From contig NZ_CALHDW010000017.1 in the NCBI RefSeq assembly GCF_938023125.1, forward strand, positions 186,001 through 250,000: a stretch of 64,000 nt of DNA, written 5' to 3'. This DNA is from an uncultured Porphyromonas sp. (lineage in GTDB: Bacteria > Bacteroidota > Bacteroidia > Bacteroidales > Porphyromonadaceae). This document shows positions 33,245 through 42,080 of this stretch, piece by piece. Below the pieces are notes generated by a model that saw only the letters and a program-made list of their open reading frames with translations, did not search any database and was not told the origin of the DNA. A program made the translations under genes and the position numbers. Within the stretch, counting starts at the first letter, position 1, and each line of letters opens with the position of its first letter.

Positions 33245-33998
33245 CGTACTATCCCCCACCTCACCCGTAGAGAGCACCTACACCTACCTCTACGATTGGG
33301 CTGCACAACACCCTCAAGACCCGAACGCCTATGTGCTAGAGGTGCCCTACCAATCGGCAGGGCGCGGTCAGCAGGGGAACTCATGGTACTCCTCGGAGGG
33401 GGAAAATCTTTTACCCTCCTTTCTCGTTCGCTTTCCTCACTTCTATGCCCCCATGGCTTGGGCCGTCTCGGAGCTTACAGCACTCGCCGTTTGGGAGGCT
33501 GCAGCCCCACTCGTGCCCTCTCCGGAGCTATTACGCATCAAGTGGCCCAATGATATTTACTACGGAGAGCGCAAACTCGCAGGCATATTAGTAGGGCATT
33601 CATTTTCAGAAATGCGCATCAATTATAGCATCGTAGGGGTAGGGCTTAATGTCAATGAGCGTACATTCCCCTCCGACCTCCCCAACCCTATATCCCTTTA
33701 TCAGATAGTTGGGAAAGAGCTAGACCTCTCTCTCGTACGCTCCCTCCTCTACCAATCGATGGAGCAACGCCTCGGGGAGATTGCCACGCTCACCCCAACG
33801 CTCAACATGTATCACCTCGACTACCTCGAGAGACTCTACAAACGCGACGAAAAAGCCACCTTCCGCAATACCCAAGACGGACGGGAGTTCGTAGGAATAA
33901 TACGCGATGTTCAACCCAATGGGCTCCTTGTAATGATGGCAGAGGATGGGCTCAAGCACTTCGCCTTTAAGGAGATAGAATATGTTCACGACCTCTAG
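33225..33998 (+). CDS. birA: Biotin-[acetyl-CoA-carboxylase] ligase
   Basis: A 257-residue biotin protein ligase without the N-terminal repressor domain, so it only attaches biotin to the carrier protein of carboxylases. The biotinyl-AMP loop is seen as QSAGRGQQGNSWYS (about 45-58), and the binding core as RIKWPNDIYYGERKLAGILV (about 104-123) and GVGLNVNE (about 137-144). A short C-terminal SH3-like domain follows. The start overlaps the mmcQ-like gene and the end overlaps the next gene by 17 bp. Confidence 0.93.
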   Translation: MPTLSFSVLSPTSPVESTYTYLYDWAAQHPQDPNAYVLEVPYQSAGRGQQGNSWYSSEGENLLPSFLVRFPHFYAPMAWAVSELTALAVWEAAAPLVPSPELLRIKWPNDIYYGERKLAGILVGHSFSEMRINYSIVGVGLNVNERTFPSDLPNPISLYQIVGKELDLSLVRSLLYQSMEQRLGEIATLTPTLNMYHLDYLERLYKRDEKATFRNTQDGREFVGIIRDVQPNGLLVMMAEDGLKHFAFKEIEYVHDL

Positions 33999-34770
33999 CA
34001 ATACACTCTCACAGCGTGAGAAAAAACTCATTGTAGCCCTCCAGCAAGCCAAAGTGCGCCGTGCGGAGGGGCTTTTTGTGGCGGAGGGTCCCAAACTTAT
34101 AGGGGAGCTCCTTGCTACCTTTCCTTGCCGATTGCTGGTTACTACCGCCTCATTCCTCCCTCTTGTGGAGGGCTTGGGTCAGATCCAACGTGTGGTGCTA
34201 TTGCCTGAGGAATACGACTTTAGTTCCCTCAGCACACTGCGTACTCCGCGCCCCGTGATTGCCTTGCTGGAGCTCCCGATTCCCCCCTCGGCTTCTACCA
34301 TTACCGCTCCGAGTCTTTTGCTCGACAACGTACAAGACCCCGGCAATGTAGGCTCCATCCTACGCACGGCCGATTGGTTTGGCTGCCGATCTGTATTTAC
34401 TACAGAGGGTACAGCAGACCCCTTTTCGCCTAAGGTGGTACAGGCAACGATGGGCGCCTTGGCACGGGTCAAGGTAACGCCGGTAACCGACATCCACTCT
34501 CTACTCGGGCAAGCCCATAGGGATGGCGTTGCTATTTGGGGGACATTCTTAGAGGGCGAAGATATTCTCGCACACCACAGCACGCCCCTCTTCTCCTCCC
34601 CTTATCTTTTAATTATGGGCAACGAAGGGCAAGGCATCTCCCCCACGGTTGCTCAATATGTAACTCAACGTCTTACTATCCCCTCCTCTTCTCCAGACGG
34701 CAAACAGGTAGAAAGCCTCAACGTAGCTGCCGCTACCGCTATTGTATTGGCCTGCCTACACCGTCACTAA
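33982..34770 (+). CDS. TrmH-family RNA 2'-O-methyltransferase
   Basis: A 262-residue SpoU/TrmH-type enzyme that methylates ribose 2'-OH in tRNA or rRNA using S-adenosylmethionine. The three SPOUT motifs are visible: DNVQDPGNVGSILRTADWFG (motif 1, about 114-133), IMGNEGQGIS (motif 2, about 211-220) and VESLNVAAATAIVL (motif 3, about 242-255), which together form the trefoil knot. The N-terminal half (SQREKKLIVALQQAKVRRAEGLFVAEGPKL) is the L30e-like substrate-binding domain. The exact target RNA cannot be read. It is joined to birA by an overlap. Confidence 0.9.
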   Translation: MFTTSSNTLSQREKKLIVALQQAKVRRAEGLFVAEGPKLIGELLATFPCRLLVTTASFLPLVEGLGQIQRVVLLPEEYDFSSLSTLRTPRPVIALLELPIPPSASTITAPSLLLDNVQDPGNVGSILRTADWFGCRSVFTTEGTADPFSPKVVQATMGALARVKVTPVTDIHSLLGQAHRDGVAIWGTFLEGEDILAHHSTPLFSSPYLLIMGNEGQGISPTVAQYVTQRLTIPSSSPDGKQVESLNVAAATAIVLACLHRH

Positions 34771-34781
34771 CCTCTCCCTCT

Positions 34782-37595
34782 ATGAACGAAACAATCAAGC
34801 ACGACCAAGGCTATATAGAGATTCGTGGGAATCGTGTCAATAACCTAAAGAACATTGATCTCTCCATACCTAGAGGGAAACTCACCGTTATATCGGGAGT
34901 TAGTGGATCGGGGAAAAGCTCTCTGGCCTTCGACACCCTCTACGCCGAGGGGCAGCGAAGATATGTGGAGAGTCTATCGAGCTATGCACGTCAATTCCTA
35001 GACAGAATGCCCAAGCCCGACTGCGACTTTATCCGCTACATACCGCCAGCCGTGGCTATACAACAGCGCGTAATCAGCCGTAACCCCCGTAGTACGGTGG
35101 GAACAAGTACGGAGATCTACGACTATCTGAAGATGCTTTTTGCTCGCTTTGGTAAGACCATTTCTCCCATCTCCGGCGCCGAAGTCAAAAAACACACTTC
35201 CCACGATGTAGTAAAAGCGGTGGGCACCCTCCCGGAGGGGACTCGCATCTATATAGTGGCTCCTCTAGCCGAGCGTGGCGCGGCTCTTACGAGCCGACTC
35301 CAAATCTATCAGAGCTCCGGATTCAGCCGAGTTTGGAGCGAAAAGGGGGGCGTGATGCGCCTAGGAGACTTCTCTCCTGGCGAGCAAGAAGAGGCTCTCT
35401 ACCTCGTAGTGGATCGAATGTCGGTGCGACATGCCGATGGAGCCTTCGAGACCCGACTTGCCGACTCGGTGGAAATTGCCTTTTACGAAGGGCACGGAGC
35501 TTGTAGCATCGTTGCGGAGGGAGAGAATCCCGTCAAACTAGACTTTAGCAACCGACTAGAGGCAGACGGAATCACCTTTGCCGAGCCCAGCCCCGACCTC
35601 TTCGACTTTAACAGCGCCACAGGAGCCTGCCCCGAATGCGAAGGGTACGGAAAAATCCTCGGCTTATCGCCCAACTTGATTATCCCCAATCCCTCACTCT
35701 CCATCTACGAAGACGCCGTTGCCTGCTGGATCGGGCCCCAATCCTCCCTCTGGAAAAAGGAGTTTATGGCTCTTGCCAGTAAGGAAGACTTCCCCATCCA
35801 CACGCCTTATAAAGATCTTACCGACGAGCAACAGAGGCTGGTGTGGCGAGGATTCTACCACGAGCAGTACCAAGAATATGTAGGGATCGACAGCTACTTC
35901 AAAATGCTGGAGAAGGAGCTCTACAAGGTACAAAATAGGGTACGACTTGCCCACTTCAGGGGCCGAACGACCTGCCCTTCGTGCGGAGGGAGGCGACTAC
36001 GCCCCGAGGCATTATATGTACAATTTGAGGGGAAAACAATCGACCAAATCACCCAACTCTCTATCCTCGACGCCCGTAACTTCTTTGAGGGAATCGCACT
36101 ACCCGAAGCCGAAGCCAAAGCCGCAGAGCGACTCCTTTACGAGATTCGAAGCCGACTACAGGTACTCTGCGACGTGGGGGTAGAGTACCTCACTTTAGAT
36201 CGTCTCTCCAATACACTCTCGGGGGGCGAAAGCCAACGTATCACCCTCTCCACTCGGCTAGGGAGCAACCTCTACGGAGCTATGTACGTACTCGACGAGC
36301 CTAGCATAGGACTACACGAGCGCGATACGGAGCGACTCATCGGGGTGGTAGAGCGCCTGCGTGATGCCGGCAATACCATTGTGGTGGTGGAGCATGACGA
36401 GAAGATGATTTGTGCAGCAGATACACTCGTAGACATCGGGCCCGATGCAGGCATTCATGGGGGAGAAGTGATCTATGTAGGCTCCCCAAAAACCATAACC
36501 CGGGAGACTCCGGGGTACACTGCCGGCTATTTATCCGGACGGCTTTCTATCCCCATCCCCGCAACACGTCGCGCCTACAAACACCATATCACCATACACA
36601 ACGCTCAGAAAAACAATCTGCAAAACCTAACCCTCGACCTCCCTCTCGGGGTCTTGGCCGTGGTAACCGGCATTAGTGGCTCGGGCAAGAGCACCCTGGT
36701 ACGAGACGTGCTCTACGAAGATCTCCGGCACTACTTCGACACACACGAACCGGGCTCTCTCTCGGGCGATCTCAAGAGATTGAAAGCCGTAGAATACGTA
36801 GATCAGAATATGGCAGGGCGCAATGCGCGAAGCAACCCTGCGACCTTCATCGGAGCTTTTGACTCGATCCGCGAACTGTATAGCCGCCTGCCCCTCTCTC
36901 GCCAAATGGGCTACAAACCCTCCTTCTTCAGCTTCAACAATAAGAACGGAGGCCGTTGCGAAGAGTGTAAGGGCGAGGGCACGATTGCGGTGGAAATGCA
37001 GTTTATGGCAGACCTGATCCTCACCTGCGATGCCTGTGGAGGGAAACGCTTCAAACGTGAGATTTTGGACGTGGAATACCATGGGGTCAACATCAGTGAT
37101 CTCCTCACGATGAGCATATCCGAAGCCGTCGCTTTCTTCCAACAATACCCCGAAGAAGAGTACACCAAAGCCATTGTCTCTCGCCTCAAAGTGCTCGAAG
37201 AGGTAGGCCTCGGGTATGTGCAAATGGGGCAGAGTTGCTCTACTCTATCGGGGGGAGAAAACCAGCGTCTAAAGCTCGCTTACTACCTGGCTCAACGCAC
37301 CGTAGAGCCCACACTCTTCATCTTCGACGAACCCACTACAGGGCTACACTTCCACGATATCTCCCGCCTACTCCACTCCCTGCAAGCCCTTATAGAGAAA
37401 GGGCATTCCGTACTCATTATTGAGCATAATCTGGAGATTATCAAGTGTGCCGACTACGTTATAGACCTCGGCCCTGAGGGGGGAGCAAAAGGAGGATTAC
37501 TCATGGCTTGCGGCACTCCGGAGGAGGTGGCAGCTTCGCCTCAGTCTATTACAGGGCAATATCTACGAGAAAAACTACAACCCCTATGCCCCTAA
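34782..37595 (+). CDS. uvrA: Excinuclease ABC subunit A
   Basis: A 937-residue DNA-damage recognition ATPase of nucleotide excision repair. The ATG at 34782 (MNETIKHD) starts the conserved protein; an in-frame longer reading upstream overlaps the methyltransferase gene and is not supported. It has two ABC modules: Walker A GVSGSGKSS early and GISGSGKST late, two signature motifs LSGGESQR and LSGGENQR, and zinc-finger cysteine pairs (CPECEGYG, CPSCGG, CEECKGEG, CDACGG). It works with UvrB and UvrC, which are not in the window. The MerR gene overlaps its end by 10 bp. Confidence 0.97.
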   Translation: MNETIKHDQGYIEIRGNRVNNLKNIDLSIPRGKLTVISGVSGSGKSSLAFDTLYAEGQRRYVESLSSYARQFLDRMPKPDCDFIRYIPPAVAIQQRVISRNPRSTVGTSTEIYDYLKMLFARFGKTISPISGAEVKKHTSHDVVKAVGTLPEGTRIYIVAPLAERGAALTSRLQIYQSSGFSRVWSEKGGVMRLGDFSPGEQEEALYLVVDRMSVRHADGAFETRLADSVEIAFYEGHGACSIVAEGENPVKLDFSNRLEADGITFAEPSPDLFDFNSATGACPECEGYGKILGLSPNLIIPNPSLSIYEDAVACWIGPQSSLWKKEFMALASKEDFPIHTPYKDLTDEQQRLVWRGFYHEQYQEYVGIDSYFKMLEKELYKVQNRVRLAHFRGRTTCPSCGGRRLRPEALYVQFEGKTIDQITQLSILDARNFFEGIALPEAEAKAAERLLYEIRSRLQVLCDVGVEYLTLDRLSNTLSGGESQRITLSTRLGSNLYGAMYVLDEPSIGLHERDTERLIGVVERLRDAGNTIVVVEHDEKMICAADTLVDIGPDAGIHGGEVIYVGSPKTITRETPGYTAGYLSGRLSIPIPATRRAYKHHITIHNAQKNNLQNLTLDLPLGVLAVVTGISGSGKSTLVRDVLYEDLRHYFDTHEPGSLSGDLKRLKAVEYVDQNMAGRNARSNPATFIGAFDSIRELYSRLPLSRQMGYKPSFFSFNNKNGGRCEECKGEGTIAVEMQFMADLILTCDACGGKRFKREILDVEYHGVNISDLLTMSISEAVAFFQQYPEEEYTKAIVSRLKVLEEVGLGYVQMGQSCSTLSGGENQRLKLAYYLAQRTVEPTLFIFDEPTTGLHFHDISRLLHSLQALIEKGHSVLIIEHNLEIIKCADYVIDLGPEGGAKGGLLMACGTPEEVAASPQSITGQYLREKLQPLCP

Positions 37596-37978
37596 AGAAG
37601 AAAACAACACCCGAGAAGCTATTTTACTCCCCCCACGAAGTTTGCGAACTTATCGGGGAGGACGTGCACACCCTCTACTATTGGGAAGATACCTTCGGGC
37701 TCTCCATCGAAAGAAGCCGGGGCGGACACCGACGCTACACGCCGCAAAACATAGAGACCTTGCGGCTGATTCATTTCCTCATCCGCGAGAGAAAGTTTAC
37801 CAGCGATGGCGTAAAACATTACCTCCAAAACCCCAATAAAGAGGAAAACAAGCGCAAGGTAATAGAGCAACTGCGCATCTCTCTAAACGAGGTGGAGGGG
37901 CTGCTCAAAGCCTTCAACGCCTATCGCTTATCCCAAGGCGGCGTACACCACGACTCCAACGACGAGTTCTTCGAATAA
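37586..37978 (+). CDS. MerR-family transcription regulator
   Basis: A 130-residue regulator with a MerR-type winged helix at the N-terminus (about 14-76, YSPHEVCELIGEDVHTLYYWEDTF and RRYTPQNIETLRLIHFLIRE), followed by a short coiled coil (about 90-115) for dimerisation. No metal- or ligand-binding Cys pattern is present. The ATG at 37586 is preferred to upstream frames because it starts the family and overlaps the uvrA end. It could respond to DNA damage or redox, but that is inference. Confidence 0.82.
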   Translation: MPLKKKTTPEKLFYSPHEVCELIGEDVHTLYYWEDTFGLSIERSRGGHRRYTPQNIETLRLIHFLIRERKFTSDGVKHYLQNPNKEENKRKVIEQLRISLNEVEGLLKAFNAYRLSQGGVHHDSNDEFFE

Positions 37979-37985
37979 AAAACAA

Positions 37986-38029
37986 GCGGAGCAACCCTAG
38001 CTTTATTAGGATTGCTCCGCTCTCTTTTT
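37986..38029 (+). terminator. Bidirectional terminator
   Basis: GCGGAGCAA...TTGCTCCGC forms a perfect 9-bp stem (37986-37994 with 38012-38020) with further pairing inside. It is followed by TCTCTTTTTG on the plus strand and by TTGTTTTTTA on the minus strand. It lies between the converging merR and LRR genes and can serve both. Confidence 0.85.
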
Positions 38030-38067
38030 GGGGCGACGTTGTACCGAATCAGTAGCCCTTCACCTCC

Positions 38068-39804
38068 TTAGAAATAGAGTTTTTCGAGATGCCTATGCCC
38101 CGATACAGCATCGGTATAAACCGCAAGATAGGTACCCTGGGCAGGGCGAGAGAGTACTACTTTACTACCCTCCACAGACGCAGTATATAGGAGGGAGCCA
38201 TCGAAAGCATAGAGCTGCACCACGCCTTGCAGCGCCTGCCCTTGTATCGCTAGTTGGCCATCGCTCACGACAAAGCGTACGGCCTTAGCCCCTTCGGGCT
38301 CTAGCAAAGCATCTATATCAGCACCCGATCCATCCCCCTTGATTTGGGGTGTCCAGTTAAGCCCTTCTGCTATATCGGTACTACTGCATTGGGCGGAAAA
38401 ATCGCCTTTCAGCCCATTGATAAGATTGACCTTTGTAGGCTTCTCATCGAGCATCGGCAGCTGCCTGTAGATGGCATTAAGCTCTTGACTTGTCATCTTA
38501 TTCTCTGGGATGCCCAACATCGTAAGCTTAGAAGTGCGCGAGAGATCTAGCGAATGAATTTGATTATTGCGCAGGTTGAGCAACTTGAGTTGTGGGCACT
38601 CCGAGAGGTCTATCTCGCTCAATTGATTGCTTCCGAGGTCAAGCGTTTCGAGCTGCGCCATGCCCTTGAGGGAGAGGGCGGTCAGCTTATTGTAGGGCAC
38701 TTGTAGGAAGGCAAGTTTTGAGGGCGAGGGGTGCAACGTTAGGCTCTCTAAGGCGCATTTCTTTGCCTCCAGGCGAGTCAGCTCGGGGCATTTACTCACA
38801 TCAAGGTGAGAGAGGCGGCTGTTGCTATTGCACCAGAGCTGGCTAAGGGAAGCCATTGCTCCGAAGTCAAATTGATCAAAATTGCACGAGCTCAGCCCTA
38901 AGTCTGTGAGCAAGCAAGGAGTAGGCAGCAGTAGCTTCGAGAGGTTGCTTGCCCCCGTCACCATGAGGTAAGATAGCTTCGGACAATGGGTCAAATCGAG
39001 TTGAGAGATAGCCGTATTCATAGCGAGCAATTGGGTCAACTCGGGCGCATTGAGGGTGAGCTCTTTAATCTCTTTATTGCCGGAGCAATTGGCTATTTTG
39101 AGCTGATTGTAGGGGGCCAAATTAAGCTCCGAGAGGCGATTATCTGCTATCAATAGCTCTTCGAGGGGAGCTTGTTCACTTAGCACTAGCGCCATGAGTC
39201 TGCAGTCACTTGCAACGAGGTGGGTCAGTTTTGGGCAGCGGGCTAGGTCTAACCGCTCCAGGCGTCCCATACGAGCACAGTCTAAATAGGCCAGCTCAGG
39301 GCAGTGAGTTACGTCCAACTCGCTCAAGAAATTACCCGAAACAACCAAGCGTTGCAACTTGCTACAAGCCTTTACATCCAGGCTCTTGAGGTTGTTGCTG
39401 AAGAGCTCGATATTGGCAAGTTCTGTATTCCGGCTCAGGTCAATCTCACTCAGATAATTGAGAGCAGCCATCAACACTTCGAGGCGGGGACAGTTACTCA
39501 CATCCAGCATTTTTAGCTTAGAAGAGGTGCAATTGAAGCGACGCACATCGCCCTTAATCACAATATCCTCCCCCTTAACCTCCCCCGAGGGTTCGCTAAA
39601 TGTAGGGCCGATAACATACTCTACAAAGACACCATCACCCCAGTCAATGCTTGCCGGGGTTCCCTCTTGGGCCGCTGCAAGGTTAAAGCTAATAGGCGTC
39701 CCCTTGGCAGCGACTGTGGAGAGCCTGATCTCTTGGGCCCCTCCCGTAAGAACAGCGAGGAGGAGAGAAGCCCCCACAAGGAGGGCGATACGAATCTTAT
39801 TCAT
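38068..39804 (-). CDS. Leucine-rich-repeat surface protein (InlJ-like)
   Basis: A 578-residue protein from the ATG at 39804, with a signal peptide (MNKIRIALLVGASLLLAVLTG, cleaved near GGAQ). Residues about 90-440 are leucine-rich repeats of about 20-24 residues with units such as LKMLDVSNCPRLEVL, LSEIDLSRNTELANI and LDLGSNQLSEIDLSECPQLK. The C-terminus (about 505-578) looks like a T9SS sorting domain (VQLYAFDGSLLYTASVEGSKV, PAQGTYLAVYTDAV). This fits a surface adhesin like Porphyromonas InlJ, which has a role in biofilm. The start is 17 bp after the preceding T9SS gene. Confidence 0.78.
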   Translation of the reverse strand: MNKIRIALLVGASLLLAVLTGGAQEIRLSTVAAKGTPISFNLAAAQEGTPASIDWGDGVFVEYVIGPTFSEPSGEVKGEDIVIKGDVRRFNCTSSKLKMLDVSNCPRLEVLMAALNYLSEIDLSRNTELANIELFSNNLKSLDVKACSKLQRLVVSGNFLSELDVTHCPELAYLDCARMGRLERLDLARCPKLTHLVASDCRLMALVLSEQAPLEELLIADNRLSELNLAPYNQLKIANCSGNKEIKELTLNAPELTQLLAMNTAISQLDLTHCPKLSYLMVTGASNLSKLLLPTPCLLTDLGLSSCNFDQFDFGAMASLSQLWCNSNSRLSHLDVSKCPELTRLEAKKCALESLTLHPSPSKLAFLQVPYNKLTALSLKGMAQLETLDLGSNQLSEIDLSECPQLKLLNLRNNQIHSLDLSRTSKLTMLGIPENKMTSQELNAIYRQLPMLDEKPTKVNLINGLKGDFSAQCSSTDIAEGLNWTPQIKGDGSGADIDALLEPEGAKAVRFVVSDGQLAIQGQALQGVVQLYAFDGSLLYTASVEGSKVVLSRPAQGTYLAVYTDAVSGHRHLEKLYF

Positions 39805-39821
39805 CGACTTATAGTTGAGAC

Positions 39822-41789
39822 TTAGAGTATATACTTTACAGAGCGGAGCGCCCCCGAGGTGTGTTGCAATACGACCACATAAGCGCCCTGAGCAAGGGAG
39901 CCATTGGCATACTCTACCCCCTCGAGCGTATAGATATGGGCGATATTCCACTCCATTGATTGGGTATAGAGATAGCCGGCGGCGCGACCGAGAGCGGGAA
40001 GAGAAGGTGCCACTACCGGAGCACACCCGGTGAGCAAGGCGTCGTTAATTGGGGTAGATGCGGATTGCAAGGTATAGGTAAGGTAGGGTTGCTCGGCAGT
40101 ACCTTGGCGGAATACAGCAGCCGTAAGTCTATACTTATCCGCAGCATAGTCTTCCATTTTGAAGGTGGGGAGGCGGAGAGCAAAAGAGCCATCTTCTTTG
40201 ATCTCTAGCGGAGTACCCTCGGCGGCACTAAGCACCTGTTGCACCCTATTGTAGATGGTATTTTCGGCTACGGACACGGCCTCTGTCTCAGGATCGAAAG
40301 TGGGCAATGTGCTATTCTCTACCAGATAGACCATAGCTCGGAGGTCGCTTGTACTCTTCTCATCCACGCTCAGCTTACCCGTAAGCTCTACCGTGAACTC
40401 ACCCGAAGCGGCACGGCTCATCCCAATAGCTAGGTCACTAAAGGCCTTTCTATGGAACGAATTGGAGAACATATAGTTGTAGATATCCTCTAGCGAACCT
40501 ATGCGCACCGCAGGCGTGTAGAGCGAGAGATTGAGAAGTTGCTCGGCATTATTCAACGTACCATAGACAGTCATTAGATCACGATCGTAGACCATAAGCG
40601 GAGATTGATTGATGCGGAAGGCTTGGGCCACGGGGCTAAGCGAGGCGACTTGAGGCGTAAAAACACCCTCGCTTGAGAGGTCTCCTGTAATAGTAACAAG
40701 CGTGATCTTCTCGGGCGTTCTGGTCTTACCGAGGAGGGTTATCATACTCGTAAGAGCACGTTTGTACCCCTCAAGACTAGCGGGGTCTTTGGGGTCGATA
40801 AAGAGCTCCAATTGGTGCTGACGCATGTAGCCATGATCTACATAGTAACGACGATAGGGGCGAGCTCGCTCACCAAGCTCTACCTCCGTATCATTGAGTT
40901 TGGTAGGCTTTATATGGATGGTATGTAGCTCGGTATCGTTGGGGGCAACAAAGACGCAAGCCTGCTGTAGGTCGTCCATATTGCTACCCGGCAGTAGCTG
41001 CACCTCTTTGAGGGTTATGGTCTTTTTATCCGCTGTATTATTGTCAAACCAATAGGTAAACTCGATCTCATCGATCTGCTTATCGGAGCCATTAGTAAAG
41101 TAGTAGGTGAAGAAGATTTTGGGCGCCTCCCCCTCTGTGATGGGGAAGTAGTTGGGGCCGTAGACATTGTCAAACACCACCCCTTCGTAGGGATCTTTTG
41201 GCTCCGGGTGGGGTGCTTGCCGGATGGGTAGGATCTCGGAGAAGCCCCACGTAGCCGCAGGTAATTGCTTGTATTGCTCCACCAACGCCTCGGGAACATA
41301 GAGTTTGATGGTGGCGAGTTGTTTTTTGTCTACAAAGAGACTTTTTGCCTTTACCATACTCTCCCCGGGCAGGGTTATAGCCGTAAGATTAGGACACTTT
41401 TGCAAGGCCTTGGCCACGATGCTGGTGAGTGTTTTAGGTAAAATTAGCTCTTTGAGGGCAGGGCTATTGGCGAGAGCAACAGAGAGCTCGTTGGCTGCAT
41501 AATCCACATAACTCTCCTCATCCGAATAGGCCTCAATGGTAGCTTCGCTAAGGTCGAGACGCTCCACCATACGACATTGAGCATGTAACTCTAAGAGGTC
41601 AATTTGGTTAATTGTACCCTTGATAACAAGGTCGGTAGCCTCGGCATGGGCGGCAAAAAGCGCAGAGCCAGAGCCTGCCTCCGCAACTACAATCTCCACA
41701 GGATCGGCAGCAAGAGAGAGAGGCAATAGCCACCCCAATAGGAAAAAGAACATCCGTCCCAGGGGATGCAAAGAGTAAATTTTCTTCAT
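39822..41789 (-). CDS. T9SS surface protein with BspA-like N-terminus
   Basis: About 655 residues from the ATG at 41789, with a signal peptide (LGRMFFFLLGWLLPLSLA). Residues about 60-180 hold leucine-rich units of the BspA type (ERLDLSEATIEAYSDEE, NSPALKELILPKTLTSI, KCPNLTAITLPGES). A long middle part of beta-type sequence follows with no known family. The C-terminus (about 590-655) looks like a T9SS sorting domain (YTLEGVEYANGSLAQGAYVVVLQ, then SVKYIL). It is upstream of and close to the second LRR gene, so the two are probably secreted together. Function beyond surface binding is unknown. Confidence 0.68.
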   Translation of the reverse strand: MKKIYSLHPLGRMFFFLLGWLLPLSLAADPVEIVVAEAGSGSALFAAHAEATDLVIKGTINQIDLLELHAQCRMVERLDLSEATIEAYSDEESYVDYAANELSVALANSPALKELILPKTLTSIVAKALQKCPNLTAITLPGESMVKAKSLFVDKKQLATIKLYVPEALVEQYKQLPAATWGFSEILPIRQAPHPEPKDPYEGVVFDNVYGPNYFPITEGEAPKIFFTYYFTNGSDKQIDEIEFTYWFDNNTADKKTITLKEVQLLPGSNMDDLQQACVFVAPNDTELHTIHIKPTKLNDTEVELGERARPYRRYYVDHGYMRQHQLELFIDPKDPASLEGYKRALTSMITLLGKTRTPEKITLVTITGDLSSEGVFTPQVASLSPVAQAFRINQSPLMVYDRDLMTVYGTLNNAEQLLNLSLYTPAVRIGSLEDIYNYMFSNSFHRKAFSDLAIGMSRAASGEFTVELTGKLSVDEKSTSDLRAMVYLVENSTLPTFDPETEAVSVAENTIYNRVQQVLSAAEGTPLEIKEDGSFALRLPTFKMEDYAADKYRLTAAVFRQGTAEQPYLTYTLQSASTPINDALLTGCAPVVAPSLPALGRAAGYLYTQSMEWNIAHIYTLEGVEYANGSLAQGAYVVVLQHTSGALRSVKYIL

Positions 41790-41955
41790 ATCATTTTGTA
41801 TTAAGAGTTTTCTCGCGAAAGTCTTCCCATTGACACTCCTACAGAAGTATTGTGCCAACGACTTACAAATGTATTGATAAATACTCTCCTAATCGATCTA
41901 TTCTATCTAGAAACTCAAGTTGAGGCGAAAAAAGATGAGGCGAGGCATGAAAAAA

Positions 41956-41985
41956 CGCACGAGCTGCATCTCAACAACTCGTGCG
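41956..41985 (-). terminator. Terminator of spt
   Basis: CGCACGAG and CTCGTGCG pair around a 14-base loop, and the minus strand continues with TTTTTTC. It is about 95 bp after the spt stop and upstream of the T9SS gene pair. The neighbouring spacer (41990-42070) has no gene and holds another of the CCGGC-containing blocks. Confidence 0.75.
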
Positions 41986-42080
41986 CTAAATCTTTTTGAT
42001 TCCTAGGCTAAAGCCGGAAAAATCTCAGCTATGTTTGCGCCTATTTTAGGGCAGAAAATCAAACGAAATTAGCCGGAATA

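Noticed and set aside
34536..34781. Longer N-terminus for UvrA
   Set aside because: The upstream reading is a shadow of the TrmH-type gene; the UvrA family starts at 34782.
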